A stretch of DNA of 64,000 nucleotides, taken from contig OU612072.1 of the NCBI GenBank assembly GCA_914767715.1, positions 24,056,001 through 24,120,000 of the forward strand, written 5' to 3'. The DNA is from Membranipora membranacea. Lineage: Eukaryota; Bryozoa; Gymnolaemata; Cheilostomatida; Membraniporidae. This document shows, piece after piece, positions 60,533-64,000 of the stretch; position 1 is the first letter of the stretch; every line of letters starts with the position of its first letter. The notes under the pieces were generated by a model, which worked only from the letters and a program-made list of their open reading frames with translations, was not told the origin of the DNA and ran no database searches. The position numbers and the translations under genes are program-made.

Positions 60533-61535
60533 TTAATACCAAAAAGACTTTTCAGGTCCTTTTTAAAGCACCTAACAAAAATGTAGACGATCCTGAAGTT
60601 TTTAATGTTATTATGGGAAACAACAAAATAGAATCAATCTCCTTCACTAAGTTTTTAGGATCAGAAATTGATAGCAATACTACTTTTAAAAACCATATAT
60701 CACAGATTTGCAAAAAAGTTTAACTACGCTCTTTAATCATTGCGACAGTTTTTAGATGTGCCAACAATGGTCAGTTTATATTATACCTTCTTCTATCCAC
60801 GCCTTATTCATTGCATTGAGTTTTGGGCCATGCAGCCCAATATGAATTGAAACAAATTTTTTATTTTTGCAGAAAGCTGCACTGCGTTTGATTTTGAAAT
60901 ACCACCTGGAAAACATGTGTCATCAAATTTTAAAAGCTCAAAATCATGCCACTTTCGATGTTATTTGAATATCGTTATTTTATTTTCTTTGTAAAACATG
61001 TAAATGAAAACAAATTATACCCTAAATTCAACAGCAGCGAATGGAGTCAACCTGTTCAACAGTTACCTAATGGTGGAGGAGGAGGAGGAGGAGAGCAAGC
61101 CGTTGGGTCTGCGGGGTCGGCTGGCAGAGGCTTTGTGGGGAGGGGGGATGGTGTGTAGGGGGCATTTGGTAGATGGGGCTTACCGGTCAATGGTCGGATC
61201 GGGATGGTCTCAGCTTTGTTCAATTGGGAGGTCGCCACTCTAGTCTCGACCTGTCTGACGTAGACTATCAGACCACACGGCTGCTTTTTTTTATCTCTGT
61301 TTTAATTCAGAAACCTAATACCAAAATTAAGCTGTCCTGAAGACCCTTTACACTAGCGATAGGCCTATTATTAACCGTCCCCTCTACCGTGAACTGTTCG
61401 ACCCTTATTGTAAACTGTCCACCCTACTGTAAATTATCCTCCGTATTACTGAATGTACCATCTCAAGGGCCTATCTATTTATGATTATTCTTAAAGGGGC
61501 CTTTCATTAAGCTGGTGCATACCATGATATTCTGT
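60533..61535 (+). pseudogene. CR1/Jockey-type LINE fragment, block II copy, 3' part
   Basis: Aligns with 37205-37360 and then directly with 39485-40425, with deletions and frameshifts (for example around 60720 and 60950). A short GGA microsatellite at 61077-61093 is expanded relative to the block I copy. Confidence 0.7.
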
Positions 61536-64000
61536 CTGCCACTGTGACGAGCTTGACTGTATCAGCTGATTGCGGTGGTAACTCATCTACATTGTGATTG
61601 AGTGTTAAAAGCCTCTCTGACGTAGAATACCTGTTAGGTCTATTTTTCGCGCACACCAGTTGTGTTTCGAAGCTCTTATGATTGGAAGATGTCTCGTTTG
61701 TGAAGAAAGGTGCACTAAGCAAACCGAAACTAGGTTTGTGCTTACCACAGCACAGAACGCGTTCTTTGCTGTTCTATAGTGCTATTGCGCGTTCGTTATA
61801 GTGCCTTGCCAACAGCTACAACACGTGAAAACAACCACCCTATTCAATTATCTTACGTTCTACATCGATGAAGCATTGGTGATACCGTGCATAGATATTC
61901 TGAATTGAGAAACATACAATAATTATTAATTAATATCAGTCTATTTCCCGCAGAACTGGGATGAGACTCCTCTTTCTGTTTTATATGCCCTGCCTATATG
62001 ACACTTATAAGTCTGCTACCAAACATCACAGGATGTGTTGTCGTATTTCATTGTCTATTATGACAATGCACAATGCAGCTGCTATTTCGTTTTTGATGCC
62101 AACCATGCTAAATGCTAAATGCCTCTGTAAGTGCTCCCAATAAATATCCACAAACATCACCAGCAAACAAAAATGATACTTTAAAATTTAACATAGTTTA
62201 AAACCTGAGGGTGGAGGCTGCTTGGGATGGTCCAAGCATTCTTTCTGTAATATCAGAGCGTAATATGCTCTGTGGTTATTAATGATCACCTCAAAGGCAT
62301 TGCTAAATTCTCAAAGTAGTGCTTCTCTATGTTGTACAACTTCAGAGCCTTGTCAAGTAGGGATTTCAAATAAGAAGGTGTTGAATAAGATAGATCATGT
62401 TTTAGGATCACATACACATCACATGCCATGAGGAGGACAATAAAAATAGTAATTTTAGACATTTAGGATTTCATTCAGTAGCAACGTTTTGAGATTCCGT
62501 TTGGCTCAGGTCCAGCATAGATTATAGGGAATTCTACTCTACATACGTAGGCTCATGTTTGTAGAGAGTATTGCTGCAGACTCTGAAAACTGTATGACTT
62601 ATTTATACCCATTTTCAAGGTTCTCCCAAATTATCAATGACATCAACAAAAGCAACTCAGTTAATTAAAGTCAATTTGGGAAAATCCTAGGCTAAGAAGT
62701 TGTATTCTCCTTTTGTTGAAATTTGGTGGGTCATTTACAAAATAGAGTTATCACCTACTGTATTTTGTTAATCTTGAGAAAATGGCCATTACATGGCAGC
62801 ATGGCTCAAGCTTATCCTAAAAATCCTCACTATAATAGCATGGCAATATGTTCACGCTATGCCGTATGACTGCAGCTTTCAAGACTAGAATCGTTTGCAA
62901 TGTAAAGAGCAATTTTACATCAGTTTCCACTTACATGGCTTGATTTTCGTTGGGGAAACATTGTGTTGAGCATGCATTGCAGATTAATCTATATGAAGCT
63001 ATCTATCTGTGTAAAACTATTTGGTTGGTGGCTAGACTGATTCACAGAGTAAAGCGATACAGAGTAAATTTTACAACAATAGTCAAGTCAAAGAGTTTTT
63101 TACACGTTGGTCAAGGTACCTTCAAGCTTTGTGTCAAGGGTAGGATCATGTGAAGCTTGATGCCAAAAACTGATTTCATCCATTTGTCACTAATATAGGG
63201 TTCTGGAGCATGAACTGAATTCAAAGTTTTTGATTGCAGTAAAGAATAGAATATGCAGGCTCACCCGTTAAAACATTTCCTTCTGTACAGCCTTACTCTG
63301 CGATTAGATTTGATGTTTTATGCTTAAATTACACCTGTAACTATTCTAGCTAAATTGGTAAGGTGAGTAGCTACGTAAGCAGCATTGTGACTGTTTTATT
63401 AAAAGGAATAACTATTATAATCTCGGAATGATGCTGCCACATGTTCCCTTGGTCTGTGCAATCAATGAACCTCAAATTTATGGAGAGGGCCTCATATCAA
63501 ATGTATCTCCGGTCCATCGACTGGACTTTGGTTGGCACTCAGGTGTGCTCAGACCTGCCTGCAATCAAAGAGCAACCTGGGAAAGATATTGCAGCCTCGT
63601 CAAATATCGGCGCCCATGCTCCGGGATGTGGCTTGTGGCAAGACATCTGATTTAAATCAACCTTCAATTTAATCTGATATAATAAACTTCATAAGAAGCG
63701 ACAAATTTCGAGACACAAAGGTTATTCTCAGGTTTTGATATTCTAATACTATATTGCCTTTAAATCCTTTGGAATAGAAAAACATCGCACAGCAGTCACA
63801 AATTCTTCCTCTGTAATGAAAGACAGCCAGCTAAGGTCTTAGATACTTGGATTTTTTTAATGCATTGCGTGATGAAATGCTTAAAATTTTGTTTGGAGGC
63901 CAGCTTTATGAAGGCAACTGAATCCTCAAAAGTAACAACATTATAACTTGTTGTAGAATAGATGCAGTCCCAGGGCAAGATTTTGAAAATTCGACAGTAA
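61536..64000. other. No recognisable gene
   Basis: 61660-61840 still resembles 40435-40580, with insertions. Beyond about 61850 I see only short open frames without recognisable domains (for example 62950-63153 and 63428-63655, plus strand). The next LRR exon, if any, lies outside. Confidence 0.5.

Noticed and set aside
61004-61243. Gly/Glu-rich frames on both strands
   Set aside because: They come from a GGA microsatellite in the 3' part of a dead LINE; the block I copy (39950-40144) shows the same degraded region.
63428-63655. A 75-codon frame near the window end
   Set aside because: Two plus-strand frames are open over the same stretch and neither has a recognisable motif, so chance cannot be excluded.

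Overview
The window is animal (metazoan) genomic DNA, AT-rich by eye. Its genes are split into many short exons by GT-AG introns. Two recognisable genes are conserved animal housekeeping genes: AP2S1 (clathrin adaptor sigma2) and PHAX (snRNA/snoRNA export adaptor). The rest is dominated by an exon-rich leucine-rich-repeat (LRR) locus packed with transposon debris. The small introns, AT-richness, LRR expansion and TTAA-target foldback elements would fit a marine invertebrate such as a sponge. That placement is inference; nothing here proves the phylum.

Layout. Positions 599-4258 (minus strand) hold AP2S1, four coding exons that splice to 142 codons, the same length as vertebrate sigma2. Positions 5188-12521 (plus) hold PHAX, eight coding exons giving 386 residues, head-to-head with AP2S1 and about 0.93 kb from its proposed start codon. 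Its introns carry several foldback DNA transposons. Positions 12.5-17.1 kb are mostly non-coding, with a large foldback and a possible last exon of an unidentified minus-strand gene (13376-13541).

From 17135 to at least 55617 (plus) there is one very long LRR gene, or two gene-sized blocks joined. It starts with a 13-codon exon and an 85-codon exon of unknown family. These are followed by LRR exons of 132-150 bp, nearly all beginning with the last base of a Ser codon and ending after its first two bases, so they are symmetric and interchangeable. After block I (to exon 44236-44300) the unknown-domain exon recurs at 45146 in the matching phase, followed by a second set of LRR exons (block II). 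Four of those belong to an exact 426-bp tandem repeat of exon plus intron. The 3' end of the gene is not in the window.

Mobile elements tell a layered history. A dead CR1/Jockey-type LINE lies at equivalent places in both blocks and shares a stop codon, so it predates the block duplication. Afterwards a 2.1-kb TTAA-flanked element entered the block I copy and a different 3.5-kb TTAA-flanked element entered the block II copy; each LINE copy shows the empty site of the other. Other elements are a second LINE inserted in an intron (31233-33104), three copies of a foldback plus L1-like reverse-transcriptase fragment, a 415-bp hAT-type element with perfect 8-bp target duplication and an internal tRNA-like sequence, a tRNA-derived SINE, and several perfect hairpins. 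From about 61.9 kb to the end I recognise no gene.
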